Assembly: GCF_008520265.1 (NCBI RefSeq) | Contig: NZ_VIQM01000040.1 | Span: 1 to 64,000 of the forward strand | From: Sphingobacterium cavernae | GTDB taxonomy: Bacteria > Bacteroidota > Bacteroidia > Sphingobacteriales > Sphingobacteriaceae | DNA: 64,000 nucleotides | Reading direction: 5' to 3' | Notes under the pieces: generated by a model | What the model was told of the DNA's origin: nothing | The model's database searches: none | What the model saw: the letters and a program-made list of their open reading frames with translations, nothing else | Made by a program: the position numbers and the translations under genes | Shown: piece by piece, positions 54,086 to 63,974 of the stretch | How the letters are laid out: every line of letters starts with the position of its first letter | Numbering within the stretch: position 1 is the stretch's first letter

Positions 54086-56571
54086 TGAAGCTGATTGTCA
54101 ATTTATTATATACACTGTTTTTGTTTTGCGGCTTTGTAAATATTTCAATTGCAAAGCCAGGTTTTGGCATTCCTGTGAATATAAATCAAGACTGGTATTT
54201 CAAATTATCCGATATCAAGGATGGTCAACAAATCAAACAGTTTGATAGGTCATTCCAACGATTAGATCTACCACATGACTGGACAGTGAAGCAAACGTTG
54301 AATCCTTCATTAGCCTCTGCTACGGGATATTTACCTGGCGGAATCGGATGGTATTATAAAGTTGTGAGTATTCCAAAGGAAGATTCGGGTAAAAAAATGT
54401 TTGTGTATTTCGAGGGTGTATACAATCGCAGTGATGTGTATATCAATGGACAACCTCTAGGACACAGACCAAATGGCTATGTTTCGTTCATGTATGATCT
54501 GACACCACATATCAACTATGGAGAGGACAATGTAATTGCAGTACGTGTAGATCATAGTCAGGACGCAGATTCCAGATGGTATACCGGTTCTGGAATATAT
54601 CGTGATGTGTATTTGGTGAAGTCCGAACCTTTGCATATTGATTTGTGGGGCGTGTATTGTTATCCTGAAATCAATAAAGATGCAGGTACTCTACAAATTG
54701 AATTGAATTTGGTGAATGATCTGAACCAAACTAAAAGCGTAAAAGTTCAGTATGAATTGATCGACGCTCAAGGCAAAGTTGTAGCTAAAAATAATAACTC
54801 TTATTCTCTGAAGGCAAACGACAAATTAGCATTCAAATCGCAATTGAAAGTTAATAAACCACAACTCTGGTCTTTGGAATCTCCTGTTTTGTATAAGTTG
54901 AAAACTAAAATATTTGACAAAGACAAGCTGATAGGCACTTCCACAGTTAAAACAGGATTTCGCAAATTTACTTTTGATCCAAACAAAGGCTTTGCCTTGA
55001 ATGACAAATGGATGAAAATGAAAGGCATCTGTTTCCACCACGATTCAGGTGTGTTGGGTGCAGAAGTATACCGTGAAGTTTGGAAAAGAAGATTGCTAAA
55101 TCTAAAAGAAATTGGCGTTAATGCAGTCAGAACAAGTCATAATCCTCAAGCTAGTATCGTTTATGAACTATGTGATGAATTAGGGTTGTTAGTTTTAAAT
55201 GAAGCATATGACGAATGGGAATTTCCGAAACGTAAATGGCTTGAAGGTTGGAATGTTGGGACACCTGGTTTTCAAGGGATGTATGACTTCTTCGAAAAAT
55301 GGGGTGAAGAGGATTTAGCAAGCATTGTTCGTAGAGATCGTAATCATTTGTCGATTTTTGCATGGAGTATTGGCAATGAAGTGGATTATCCAAACGATCC
55401 TTATTCGCATCCAATTTTGAATGGTGATAAAAATCAAGGCTTTACACAAGCCATTTATGGCGGTTATAAAAAGGATGCGCCAGACGCAATGCGACTTGGT
55501 GTGATTGCCAAAAAATTAGTTGCGGTAGTTAAAAAATATGATTTGAGTAGACCTGTGACAGCAGGTTTGGCAGGTGTAGCCATGTCAAATGAAACAGAAT
55601 ATCCAGGTGCATTGGATATTGCAGGATACAATTACACAGAAAGCAAATATCACGAAGATCACAAAAAATACCCTAATCGTATTATTTACGGTAGCGAAAA
55701 CAGACACGATCTAGAAGCTTGGAAAGCTGTAGCAGATAATGAATTTATTTTCGGACAGTTTCTGTGGACGGGTATTGATTACTTGGGCGAATCAGGACGT
55801 TGGCCTTCGCGCGGTTTTTATTCGGGATTGATGGATTTAGGCGGATATATCAAGCCTCGAGGATATTTCAGACAATCGTTATGGTCGGACAAGCCCATGG
55901 TTTATATCGGAACATATCCATTATCAGGTGGAAATTGGGACAACAATACTTCTGTATTAGAAGTCAACGAGCGCAGAAGAAATGAACAACCATCTACTGA
56001 TGCTTGGCCGATTTGGAATTATCAAGCGAATCAATTGATCCGTGTAGTAGCATATACTAATGCAGGTCAAGCTTATTTGGAGTTGAACGGAAAGCAAGTC
56101 GGAGAAAAAAAATCGGATAAGGGTAAGTTTGGTGTTTTCTTTTGGGATATACCCTATGCAGATGGCAAATTAGAAGCAGTAGGTTTGGATGCAAATGGCA
56201 AGGAAATTACTCGTCATTTTATTCAAACAAGTAACCGTCCACACGCAATTACCGTTAAAGAAGAGCAAATCACTATTTCTCAGCATGGAGAAGTCGGACA
56301 AATAGAGGTTCAAATTGTGGACGAGCATGGTGTGCCTGTATTGTTGTCAGAGGATGAGATTACATTTGAATCTTCACGCAATATTAGATTATTGGGAATG
56401 GAAGGCGGAAATAACTCAGATATGACGAGCTATACGGATAATAGACATCGTGTTTTTAGAGGGCGTATGATTATTTATTTTAATGCTAATAATAGGGGTG
56501 AGCAAGAAGGAAAAATAGTTTTAAAATCCGATTGGCTTAAATCTAAAGAGATAAAAGTCACTTTTAATTAG
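54085..56571 (+). CDS. GH2 family glycoside hydrolase (beta-galactosidase-like) with DUF4982
   Basis: An 828-aa protein with signal (ending ISIAKPGFG region). It has a sugar-binding jelly roll, an Ig-like domain, a TIM barrel and C-terminal Ig-like/DUF4982 domains. The acid/base is Glu432 (SIGNEVDYP), and the nucleophile is probably Glu538 (IIYGSENRH). FLWTGIDYLGESGRWPSRGF is typical of the family. In this locus it may remove beta-galactose from arabinogalactan, or act as an alpha-L-arabinopyranosidase-like member, which cannot be decided here. It is the last gene of the operon. Confidence 0.9.
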   Translation: MKLIVNLLYTLFLFCGFVNISIAKPGFGIPVNINQDWYFKLSDIKDGQQIKQFDRSFQRLDLPHDWTVKQTLNPSLASATGYLPGGIGWYYKVVSIPKEDSGKKMFVYFEGVYNRSDVYINGQPLGHRPNGYVSFMYDLTPHINYGEDNVIAVRVDHSQDADSRWYTGSGIYRDVYLVKSEPLHIDLWGVYCYPEINKDAGTLQIELNLVNDLNQTKSVKVQYELIDAQGKVVAKNNNSYSLKANDKLAFKSQLKVNKPQLWSLESPVLYKLKTKIFDKDKLIGTSTVKTGFRKFTFDPNKGFALNDKWMKMKGICFHHDSGVLGAEVYREVWKRRLLNLKEIGVNAVRTSHNPQASIVYELCDELGLLVLNEAYDEWEFPKRKWLEGWNVGTPGFQGMYDFFEKWGEEDLASIVRRDRNHLSIFAWSIGNEVDYPNDPYSHPILNGDKNQGFTQAIYGGYKKDAPDAMRLGVIAKKLVAVVKKYDLSRPVTAGLAGVAMSNETEYPGALDIAGYNYTESKYHEDHKKYPNRIIYGSENRHDLEAWKAVADNEFIFGQFLWTGIDYLGESGRWPSRGFYSGLMDLGGYIKPRGYFRQSLWSDKPMVYIGTYPLSGGNWDNNTSVLEVNERRRNEQPSTDAWPIWNYQANQLIRVVAYTNAGQAYLELNGKQVGEKKSDKGKFGVFFWDIPYADGKLEAVGLDANGKEITRHFIQTSNRPHAITVKEEQITISQHGEVGQIEVQIVDEHGVPVLLSEDEITFESSRNIRLLGMEGGNNSDMTSYTDNRHRVFRGRMIIYFNANNRGEQEGKIVLKSDWLKSKEIKVTFN

Positions 56572-56609
56572 TATATCATGTTTATAGTATAGTTATCAAA
56601 TTGAAGATT

Positions 56610-56638
56610 GGTTGTAATTAATTTTACAACCATTTTTT
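56610..56638 (+). terminator. Terminator of the ara operon
   Basis: An 8-bp stem GGTTGTAA/TTACAACC (56610-56617 with 56624-56631), 6-nt loop and T6 run lie 38 bases after the GH2 stop. It marks the end of the 21-kb araB-to-GH2 transcript. Confidence 0.85.
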
Positions 56639-56756
56639 GTTGTGTTGAATAATTACTTGGTTAAAATTCAATTGCTTTTAGCTAATATCAACCCAATTGT
56701 GATTTGAGATAATCCTTAATTTTAACTTTCTAATCCTTATTACATATACTAAGGTC

Positions 56757-59700
56757 ATGATGAAGCCTATTAAAGTGTTTTCTACTATTATTCCTATACT
56801 TGTTATCGTCTGCTTCTCTAGTTTGGTCAAAGCACAAAATGGGGATCAAATTTTAGATGGTATTGGAGAAACGGGAATGGTTTCTCGTTATATTTTCAAT
56901 GGTGATTTTAAAGATTGGTCACGTAATAATTTGCATGGCATATATCAAGGTGGACAGCCAAAATTTGTATCGGATCCTAAATTCAACACGGTCTTATCTT
57001 TTGAAAATAACAATTCAACATTCCTTTCACTGCCCAGTGATGCTTTATTGAATATTGAATCTTTAAGTATTTCGACATGGTTATTTTCTAAATCAGCGAC
57101 TAAGACACAAACTGTTTTTGATTTTGTAAAGGATAAAAAGTCTTTATTCTATGCCTCTCAGCAAGAAGGAAAGTTGAACGTAAATTTCGCAGATATAAAT
57201 CTTGAAGGCACTTCGCTTCCTACTAATAAATGGAGTCATTTGGTTGTGGTATTGGATGCATCCGCAAAGACCGTAAGTTTATATGTAGATAATAAGCTTT
57301 CAGCACAAAAAAAAGGTGTAAATATTGATTTTCTAAAACTGTTGGGATCTGGTTCTGTTGAAGGTTCAACATTGTTGATAGGTAATTCCGTGCTGAAAAA
57401 GGATGCTCCACTTCAAGCACTATTGCATGATTTTAGAATATATCGTGTACCATTGAGCAAAAGACAAATTGCTGGCATATACAATAATGTCGTAAAAGGT
57501 GTAGGTCAAGATCAAAATCGTGCGAATAAGGTCGAGGACAATCTACCAGAGTTCCCACTCACGCAATCTCAATTGTACAATAGTTACTTGGTAAAGATTT
57601 CTGATGTGCAGGTGGAAACAGCTGTCGGTGAATTGCCAAGATTACCAAGCTTTATACAAGGAGAATATAAGGATAATATGGTAGGACCAAAGGTGCGTGT
57701 CATTTGGCCTGCGCCAATTGATAATGCCGAAGTGATGCAGGCTGGACAATACAGCATTAGAGGTAAAATACCTGGTTCATCTCTGATTCCAAAAGCAGTA
57801 GTAACAGTTAAAGGAAAATCAGAAAGTAAAGCTCCAGCAGTACAATTAGCTGCTTTTCCATTGGAACAAGTTTCATTGAATACGGACGCAAACAACAAGC
57901 AGACTAAGTTACTCGAAAATAGAAATAAATTCTTAGGAACTTTAGCCAATACAGATCCTAATTCCTTTCTGTATATGTTCCGGAATGCTTTCGGTCAGCC
58001 ACAACCTGCTGATGCTAAGCCATTAGGTGTGTGGGATAGTCAAGACACCAAACTGCGGGGTCACACTACAGGTCATTACCTTACGGCATTGGCACAGGCT
58101 TTTGCAAGTACGACGTATGATAAAATATTGCATGAAAATTTTGCACAAAAAATGTCCTATATGCTGGATGTTTTATATGAATTGGCACAATTATCTGGAA
58201 AACCAAATGAAAAGGGTACTTCTGTGATTGATCCGTTGAAAGTTCCTGTTGGAGCCAATAGAGAAAGTTATGATTCGGATTTGAGTGTTGAAGGAATTCG
58301 TACAGATTATTGGAATTGGGGTAAAGGATTTATAAGTGCTTACCCTCCAGATCAATTTATCATGTTGGAAAATGGTGCAAAATATGGAGGACAAAAAAAT
58401 CAAGTATGGGCTCCGTACTATACTTTACATAAGATCTTGGCTGGGCTTTTGGATGTGTATCAAGTAAGCGGAAATAAAAAAGCTCTGGATATCGCTATTG
58501 GCATGACTGATTGGGTGCATGTACGGTTGAATGCATTGCCAAAAGAAACATTAATTAGCATGTGGAATACGTATATCGCTGGTGAGTTCGGAGGAATGAA
58601 CGAAACTTTAGCCCAATTAGCCGCGATCACCAAAGACTCTAAATATCTTAAAACGGCACAGCTTTTTGATAATATAGACTTGTTCTTCGGGAATGCGGAT
58701 CATGCGCATGGTCTTGCCAAGAATGTGGATTCATTCCGTGGATTACATGCTAATCAGCATATTCCACAAATCGTTGGAAGTATTGAAATGTACCGCGTTT
58801 CTAATTTGGATGAATATTACAAAGTCGCTGACAATTTTTGGTACAAAGCTGTTAACGATTATATGTACAGTATTGGCGGTATGGCTGGTGCGCGCAATCC
58901 GGCTAATGCTGAATGTTTCACCAAAGAACCGTCTACTTTGTATGAAAATGGATTTTCGGCGGGTGGTCAAAATGAAACTTGTGCGACCTACAATATGTTG
59001 AAGCTAACTTCCAACTTATTCCTGTTTGATCAGAAAGCGGAATATATGGATTATTACGAACGAGCTTTATATAATCATATTTTAGCTTCGGTGGATGAAC
59101 ATACACCAGCAAATACATATCATGTTCCCCTTCGTCCCGGTTCTATAAAACAATTTGGAAATCCAAATATGACAGGCTTCACATGTTGTAACGGAACAGC
59201 CATAGAAAGTAATACAAAATTGCAAAGCGCTATTTATCATAGAAGTACGGATAATCAGTCGCTTTACGTGAATTTGTTTATCCCTTCTTCATTGGATTGG
59301 AAGGAGCGAAATGTCATTATCGAACAAGTTACAAATTTTCCGAAAGAAGATCACACCAGATTAGTTGTAAAAGGTGAGGGTAATTTTGCGATTCACGTGC
59401 GTGTACCGCAATGGGCAAAAAAAGGTTTTGCAGTGAAGATAAATGGTAAACTACAAAAGGTTAAAGCAGAAGCAGGTTCTTATTTAGTATTGCAAAGAAA
59501 TTGGAAAAATGGCGATGCAATCGAATTGCAAATGCCGTTTGATTTCCATTTGGATCCTGTAATGGATCAACAAAATATAGCTAGTTTGTTCTATGGACCG
59601 ATTCTATTAGCCGCACAAGAGACTGAAGCGAGAGTAGATTGGAGAAGGGTCACGCTAGATGCTAAAGATTTGGCTAAGAGTATTAAAGGTGATCCAAAAA

Positions 59701-59792
59701 CTTTAGAATTCAACATTGACGGAATACAATTCAAACCGTTCTATGATACGTATGGAAGACATTCGGTGTATCTAGATGTGACATTGAAATAA
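56757..59792 (+). CDS. GH146/GH127-like beta-L-arabinofuranosidase with LamG domain
   Basis: A 1011-aa secreted protein. The signal ends SSLVKAQ. Residues about 40-245 form a LamG/concanavalin-like domain (WSHLVVVLDASAKTVSLYVDNK), residues about 280-355 a Big-type Ig domain, and about 365-1000 the (alpha/alpha)6 hydrolase. The zinc-Cys site is Glu740 and Cys742 (GQNETCATYN) and Cys810-Cys811 (FTCCNGTAIES). The spacing and the GVWDSQDTKLRGHTTGHYL block fit the GH146 type rather than the GH127 gene upstream. It has its own transcription unit after the operon terminator; I found no clear promoter in 56639-56756. Confidence 0.87.
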   Translation: MMKPIKVFSTIIPILVIVCFSSLVKAQNGDQILDGIGETGMVSRYIFNGDFKDWSRNNLHGIYQGGQPKFVSDPKFNTVLSFENNNSTFLSLPSDALLNIESLSISTWLFSKSATKTQTVFDFVKDKKSLFYASQQEGKLNVNFADINLEGTSLPTNKWSHLVVVLDASAKTVSLYVDNKLSAQKKGVNIDFLKLLGSGSVEGSTLLIGNSVLKKDAPLQALLHDFRIYRVPLSKRQIAGIYNNVVKGVGQDQNRANKVEDNLPEFPLTQSQLYNSYLVKISDVQVETAVGELPRLPSFIQGEYKDNMVGPKVRVIWPAPIDNAEVMQAGQYSIRGKIPGSSLIPKAVVTVKGKSESKAPAVQLAAFPLEQVSLNTDANNKQTKLLENRNKFLGTLANTDPNSFLYMFRNAFGQPQPADAKPLGVWDSQDTKLRGHTTGHYLTALAQAFASTTYDKILHENFAQKMSYMLDVLYELAQLSGKPNEKGTSVIDPLKVPVGANRESYDSDLSVEGIRTDYWNWGKGFISAYPPDQFIMLENGAKYGGQKNQVWAPYYTLHKILAGLLDVYQVSGNKKALDIAIGMTDWVHVRLNALPKETLISMWNTYIAGEFGGMNETLAQLAAITKDSKYLKTAQLFDNIDLFFGNADHAHGLAKNVDSFRGLHANQHIPQIVGSIEMYRVSNLDEYYKVADNFWYKAVNDYMYSIGGMAGARNPANAECFTKEPSTLYENGFSAGGQNETCATYNMLKLTSNLFLFDQKAEYMDYYERALYNHILASVDEHTPANTYHVPLRPGSIKQFGNPNMTGFTCCNGTAIESNTKLQSAIYHRSTDNQSLYVNLFIPSSLDWKERNVIIEQVTNFPKEDHTRLVVKGEGNFAIHVRVPQWAKKGFAVKINGKLQKVKAEAGSYLVLQRNWKNGDAIELQMPFDFHLDPVMDQQNIASLFYGPILLAAQETEARVDWRRVTLDAKDLAKSIKGDPKTLEFNIDGIQFKPFYDTYGRHSVYLDVTLK

Positions 59793-59827
59793 ATCAAAGG
59801 AAGTTATAAACCGTATCTATATATTTT

Positions 59828-59860
59828 ATCCCTCTAACGTATATCTAGAGGGATTTTTTT
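59828..59860 (+). terminator. Terminator after GH146-like gene
   Basis: ATCCCTCTA (59828-59836) pairs with TAGAGGGAT (59846-59854), with a T7 run reaching the stop codon of the convergent aminopeptidase gene. Confidence 0.88.
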
Positions 59861-61256
59861 ATGAAAGATGAGCGGCGCGGTAATCTTCAATCTCTTCGAA
59901 TGATTGCATGAGTTTTGGACCTAATGTTCGATAACCATCATCTGTAATGACATAATTATCTTCAATACGAATACCGCCAAAATCTCTGTATTGCGCGAGC
60001 TTATCGTAATTAATGAATTCGGAAAGTTTTCGTTCTGCCGCCCACATATCGATAAGCGTAGGGATGAAGTAGATTCCGGGTTCGACAGTAAGGACGTTAC
60101 CAGTTTCAAGCTTCTTTGCTAATCGCAAAGATTTCCAACCAAAAGTTGTTGTGTCTTTGGGTTCATCCTCTGTGTAGCCGACGTATTGCTCTCCCAAATC
60201 TTCCATGTCGTGCACATCAAGCCCCATCATATGGCCTGTTCCACACTGAAAGAAAAGCGTAAAGGCATTTGCTTGCACAGCATCTTCGATATTACCTTTC
60301 ACGATTCCTAGATCTTTTAGCCCCTCCATTAATGATGTCACAGAACGTAAGTGCACTTCTTTAAATTTAATTTGAGGTGATAATATTCTGCTTGCAGAAG
60401 CAATTGCTTGGTGTACTATTGTATAAATATCACGTTGTACCGAAGAAAACTTACTTGCAACAGGGTAGGAGCGTGTCAAATCTGCTGCATAACCTTTGTC
60501 TGTTTCACATCCCGAATCATTCAAAATCATATCTCCTACTGCAAGAGTATGGTGGCTATGCAGATTGTGCAATATTTCACCATGCTTTGTGACAATAGGT
60601 GGATAGGCGAATGTGCAACCTTGATCTTCGGCATAATGACGCATGGCATTAATGATTTCGTATTCTTTCATTCCTGCTTTGGTAATGTGCATAGCCAATT
60701 TATGCATTTCGACTGTCGTAGTCAACGCTTTTTCGATCTCGTGAATTTCTTGCTCTTCTTTGACTGCACGTTGCTGTACAACAGCTTTTATGAAAGCTAC
60801 AGAAGGTTGTAAATTGGGAATTTGTGTTTGTGTTAATTCAGCAATCAAGATCTTGTTATAACCCTGGTAAGGTGGTAAGTAATGAATCGTACGATTTTGC
60901 GCAATAGCTTTTTCACAGAAATTACGAATTTCTTTACTGGGTAGTATTTTTACAACACCAGATTTAGTAGCTTTTTCATGCAAAGTTTCTAATCGTCCAG
61001 TCCATACTATATCATCTATACTTGCCTCGTCGCCAAATATTAATGTTTCATTTGCATCCAAATCTATAGCAGCACAAATACCAGCAGCTTTTATTCCAAA
61101 ATAATACAAAAAACTGCTATCCTGTCGGAAAGGGTAGCAATTGTGTTCAAAATTAATAGGATTCTCCTTGTTGGTTAAGAAAAGGAGAATCCCTTTTGTA
61201 TTGATATTTTGTATTAATTGTTGTCTTCGTCGAATATAAGTAGTTGTTGAAAACAT
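59859..61256 (-). CDS. Aminopeptidase P family (M24B) Xaa-Pro aminopeptidase
   Basis: A 465-aa cytosolic metallopeptidase (no signal peptide). The N-terminal creatinase-like domain begins YIRRRQQLIQNINTKGILLFL. The pita-bread domain has metal ligands Asp in NDSGCETDKGYAADLTRSYP (two Asp), His in CGTGHMMGLDVHD, Glu in LTVEPGIYF and Glu in GIRIEDNYV. It removes N-terminal residues preceding proline. It starts 3 bases downstream of the large DUF5695-like gene and is co-transcribed. Confidence 0.93.
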   Translation of the reverse strand: MFSTTTYIRRRQQLIQNINTKGILLFLTNKENPINFEHNCYPFRQDSSFLYYFGIKAAGICAAIDLDANETLIFGDEASIDDIVWTGRLETLHEKATKSGVVKILPSKEIRNFCEKAIAQNRTIHYLPPYQGYNKILIAELTQTQIPNLQPSVAFIKAVVQQRAVKEEQEIHEIEKALTTTVEMHKLAMHITKAGMKEYEIINAMRHYAEDQGCTFAYPPIVTKHGEILHNLHSHHTLAVGDMILNDSGCETDKGYAADLTRSYPVASKFSSVQRDIYTIVHQAIASASRILSPQIKFKEVHLRSVTSLMEGLKDLGIVKGNIEDAVQANAFTLFFQCGTGHMMGLDVHDMEDLGEQYVGYTEDEPKDTTTFGWKSLRLAKKLETGNVLTVEPGIYFIPTLIDMWAAERKLSEFINYDKLAQYRDFGGIRIEDNYVITDDGYRTLGPKLMQSFEEIEDYRAAHLS

Positions 61257-61259
61257 ATT

Positions 61260-63974
61260 TTATTTCTTTTTTAAAGTGACTGTTTTCTTATCCTTAGGTA
61301 TTAAGTATCTACCATTGGAATTTTTAGTAACACCTTCCACCTGATAGCCACTTTCCGCATTCAAAGATAGTATTATGTTGTTTATTTCTACATCATTGAC
61401 AGTGCTGTTAAATGCTAATGTCACTTCTTTTGTTTTTTCATCGTAAGTGAATTTGTTTATCTCGCCGACTTCTGTGGTTATCCATAAGGTCTCTTCCGCT
61501 AAGAAAATTTTCGATTGCGAGGCTGTCGTGACTTCTACAGTGATAAGATCTTTTTGCTGCGTCAAATTGCCTGAAAAAGCTAACCAGCCAAATTCGGGAT
61601 GTTTAATGATATAGGTGCCTGAATTCACAGCATAGCCATAAAAACCACTTCCATAATCTCCCGAAATACCATCATTGGCTAATGTAGAAGGATAAGAGTG
61701 GAATGCTGCGGGACCAAAACCATCCTCCGTCACATTGGCTAAAGCGCCCATCATGCCTGCATGGCCAACACGTAATAAGTAGAAATCACTAGGATTATTA
61801 CGGTATTCATGTAGGACAGGAATAGAATTGAGTGCTGAGCCATAGTGATGCAATTGACGTTCGATACGCGATAACTTGCCCCCATACACAAAATCCCAGT
61901 ACCGTCTAGCACTACCATTGTATCCCCAATGAGGCACAGTAGGCATGTATGCTAGGATTGCATTTAGTGTCACTAGCGCTTTGTCATTGAAGCCAAAATA
62001 TTTAGACCACAAATACACTTCTTCTTGTCCAGTGGAGTCCCAAGGCATTTCACTACCAAATGGATAATTTAATTTGCGCCAATGCTCAGCTCTTTTGCGC
62101 ATGGTGGATTCCAAATGAGTAACTTCGGCTGTTAAGCCTTCTTTTTTCAAATCTTGGAGTATAAATAAGAAAACACTTCCTTCCATTTGCCCAAATTGCG
62201 CATAGTATGGCGCTTTTTCTACCATAGCAATAGCTGTATGGTAAGCGCGTCTTAGGTAATTGGACCAGCCTTCTTCGGTGACAAGACTATTGTAATTTCT
62301 ACTCAATTTATACAATACCCAATGCGCTGCAGCCACGTGGGGATAATTGTACGATCTTCCAATATTATCGGCTTCTTTTTTTGGCCAAGCAGACCATGTT
62401 TTGTAATTAATATCTTCACTATAGGTTCCCGCTGGCATAGAATCGGGCTCGTAATAGAATAAACTTTTTACGACACCGTATTTGTTTTTTCCTTCTTTGT
62501 GCTGAATTCTGCCAAACATAGTTTCATTTACGAAGCGTTTTAACTTGTTAATTTCTTCGGGATGCGGTTGCAATAATTGCTTCATAATGGCGGCTAACCA
62601 ACTTGCTGCTCCAGCTTCGTCACTTAGTCCTGCATACCAAGCGCGTTTTTCTTGTGTGATATGCGATTTAGTCTCATAATCGTATGAAATTACAGAAGGT
62701 GATCGACCAAACAAGTCATTTGGATTTTCGTACCATTGTGTAGTAGTCAAAAAATGACCAAGATCTTTTACCACATCTTTTTCCGCTTTGATGACTTTAT
62801 AATGGACAGTTTGTAAGCTACCATCGGCGTACGTAATATCTACGCGAGCGCGACCCCATTTTTTACCTTTTATTGTATAGTTTGCCCATTTATTTGCCGT
62901 GTTCTGTTCTTTGCGTATCTCTAATGCATCAGCAGGATAAGACTGTATGTTTTTGATTGCTTTGGTGGATTTAACAAATAGCTTGGCGGTATTGTTGAGC
63001 GGAAGAACATATCCGGAAGCGCCAACTGCTACAGGTCTCTGTTGACGGATCAATTCATTTTCAATCTGTTTGATACTAGGTGCCAATACAAAACGAACAG
63101 CAAAAGATTTGCTTTGTCCCGGTTTTAACACGGTCGAAGTTGGTGTATTCCATTGTTCTACGCCTTTCCATTCTGTCTCCGCGTAGGCTTTGCTATGGAT
63201 CACCCACTCGTGAAAACCTTCGAAGGTAATACTACGAGGTGTAGGATCAGCGTTGAGTGGATTGTACGCTTCGAATCCTGCATTTTCATAAGGCAATACC
63301 AACAAACTAGGTCCGTTACCATGTAATCTATTGACTTGCAAATAACCAGCATCTTTTCCTATGTACGGATCAAAGAAAACATTGTCCATGTGTGCTGTAT
63401 CCAAATTTTTCCAATCCAAATTATTGTTGAAAATCATCGGAATACCCAATGCGCCGATTTCATATTTGGTTTTTGTCGTGTTTTTAATTTCGAATTTCAA
63501 CACCAAATCTCCTTGGATATTTTGCCAATAACGATTCACTTCCAGTGGAATATCACCTAATGCAACAGACATATTAGCAGCTGCAAGGGACTTTTTATCC
63601 ATAATCGGTTTTACATCAATTCTTTTGGTCGAGGACGAATAATTTTTCCAATCCGAACTTCCGACAGGCTTAATACTAATATTTAAATCACCCAAGTGAA
63701 AAAACTTATCCCTATCTCTTTTTTCCAGTAACTCATCTGGAGTATAGTCGAATATGCTGTCTGTTTTCATTTTCAGACTCGCTACAGTTTGTGATGAGTT
63801 AAGTATGGACAAATTTAACTGAGTAAGCTGAAAATCTTTCGATCCTTTATCAATTCCTAAAGTTGCAGGTTGCTTTTTTACTTCTTCCCAAAAAGGATTT
63901 TGTGTATATCCCTTTTGCGCAGCAAAAAAAACATTTAAGGAAAGAGTTAAACAAAATATGAATGTTTTTTTCAT
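61260..63974 (-). CDS. Large secreted DUF5695-type protein (six-hairpin glycosidase-like)
   Basis: A 904-aa protein with a signal peptide (MKKTFIFCLTLSLNVFFAAQKGYTQ). Residues about 30-330 are a beta-sandwich typical of N-terminal domains of glycosidases. Residues about 420-740 are helix-rich with GLSDEAGAASWLAAIMKQLLQP and YNYPHVAAAHWVLYKLSRN, consistent with an (alpha/alpha)6 barrel. A C-terminal beta domain follows. I recognise it as DUF5695-like from memory, with no assigned reaction. Candidate acids include Asp/Glu in SDEAGA and TEDGFGPAAF. It lies next to the arabinose locus on the opposite strand. Confidence 0.65.
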   Translation of the reverse strand: MKKTFIFCLTLSLNVFFAAQKGYTQNPFWEEVKKQPATLGIDKGSKDFQLTQLNLSILNSSQTVASLKMKTDSIFDYTPDELLEKRDRDKFFHLGDLNISIKPVGSSDWKNYSSSTKRIDVKPIMDKKSLAAANMSVALGDIPLEVNRYWQNIQGDLVLKFEIKNTTKTKYEIGALGIPMIFNNNLDWKNLDTAHMDNVFFDPYIGKDAGYLQVNRLHGNGPSLLVLPYENAGFEAYNPLNADPTPRSITFEGFHEWVIHSKAYAETEWKGVEQWNTPTSTVLKPGQSKSFAVRFVLAPSIKQIENELIRQQRPVAVGASGYVLPLNNTAKLFVKSTKAIKNIQSYPADALEIRKEQNTANKWANYTIKGKKWGRARVDITYADGSLQTVHYKVIKAEKDVVKDLGHFLTTTQWYENPNDLFGRSPSVISYDYETKSHITQEKRAWYAGLSDEAGAASWLAAIMKQLLQPHPEEINKLKRFVNETMFGRIQHKEGKNKYGVVKSLFYYEPDSMPAGTYSEDINYKTWSAWPKKEADNIGRSYNYPHVAAAHWVLYKLSRNYNSLVTEEGWSNYLRRAYHTAIAMVEKAPYYAQFGQMEGSVFLFILQDLKKEGLTAEVTHLESTMRKRAEHWRKLNYPFGSEMPWDSTGQEEVYLWSKYFGFNDKALVTLNAILAYMPTVPHWGYNGSARRYWDFVYGGKLSRIERQLHHYGSALNSIPVLHEYRNNPSDFYLLRVGHAGMMGALANVTEDGFGPAAFHSYPSTLANDGISGDYGSGFYGYAVNSGTYIIKHPEFGWLAFSGNLTQQKDLITVEVTTASQSKIFLAEETLWITTEVGEINKFTYDEKTKEVTLAFNSTVNDVEINNIILSLNAESGYQVEGVTKNSNGRYLIPKDKKTVTLKKK

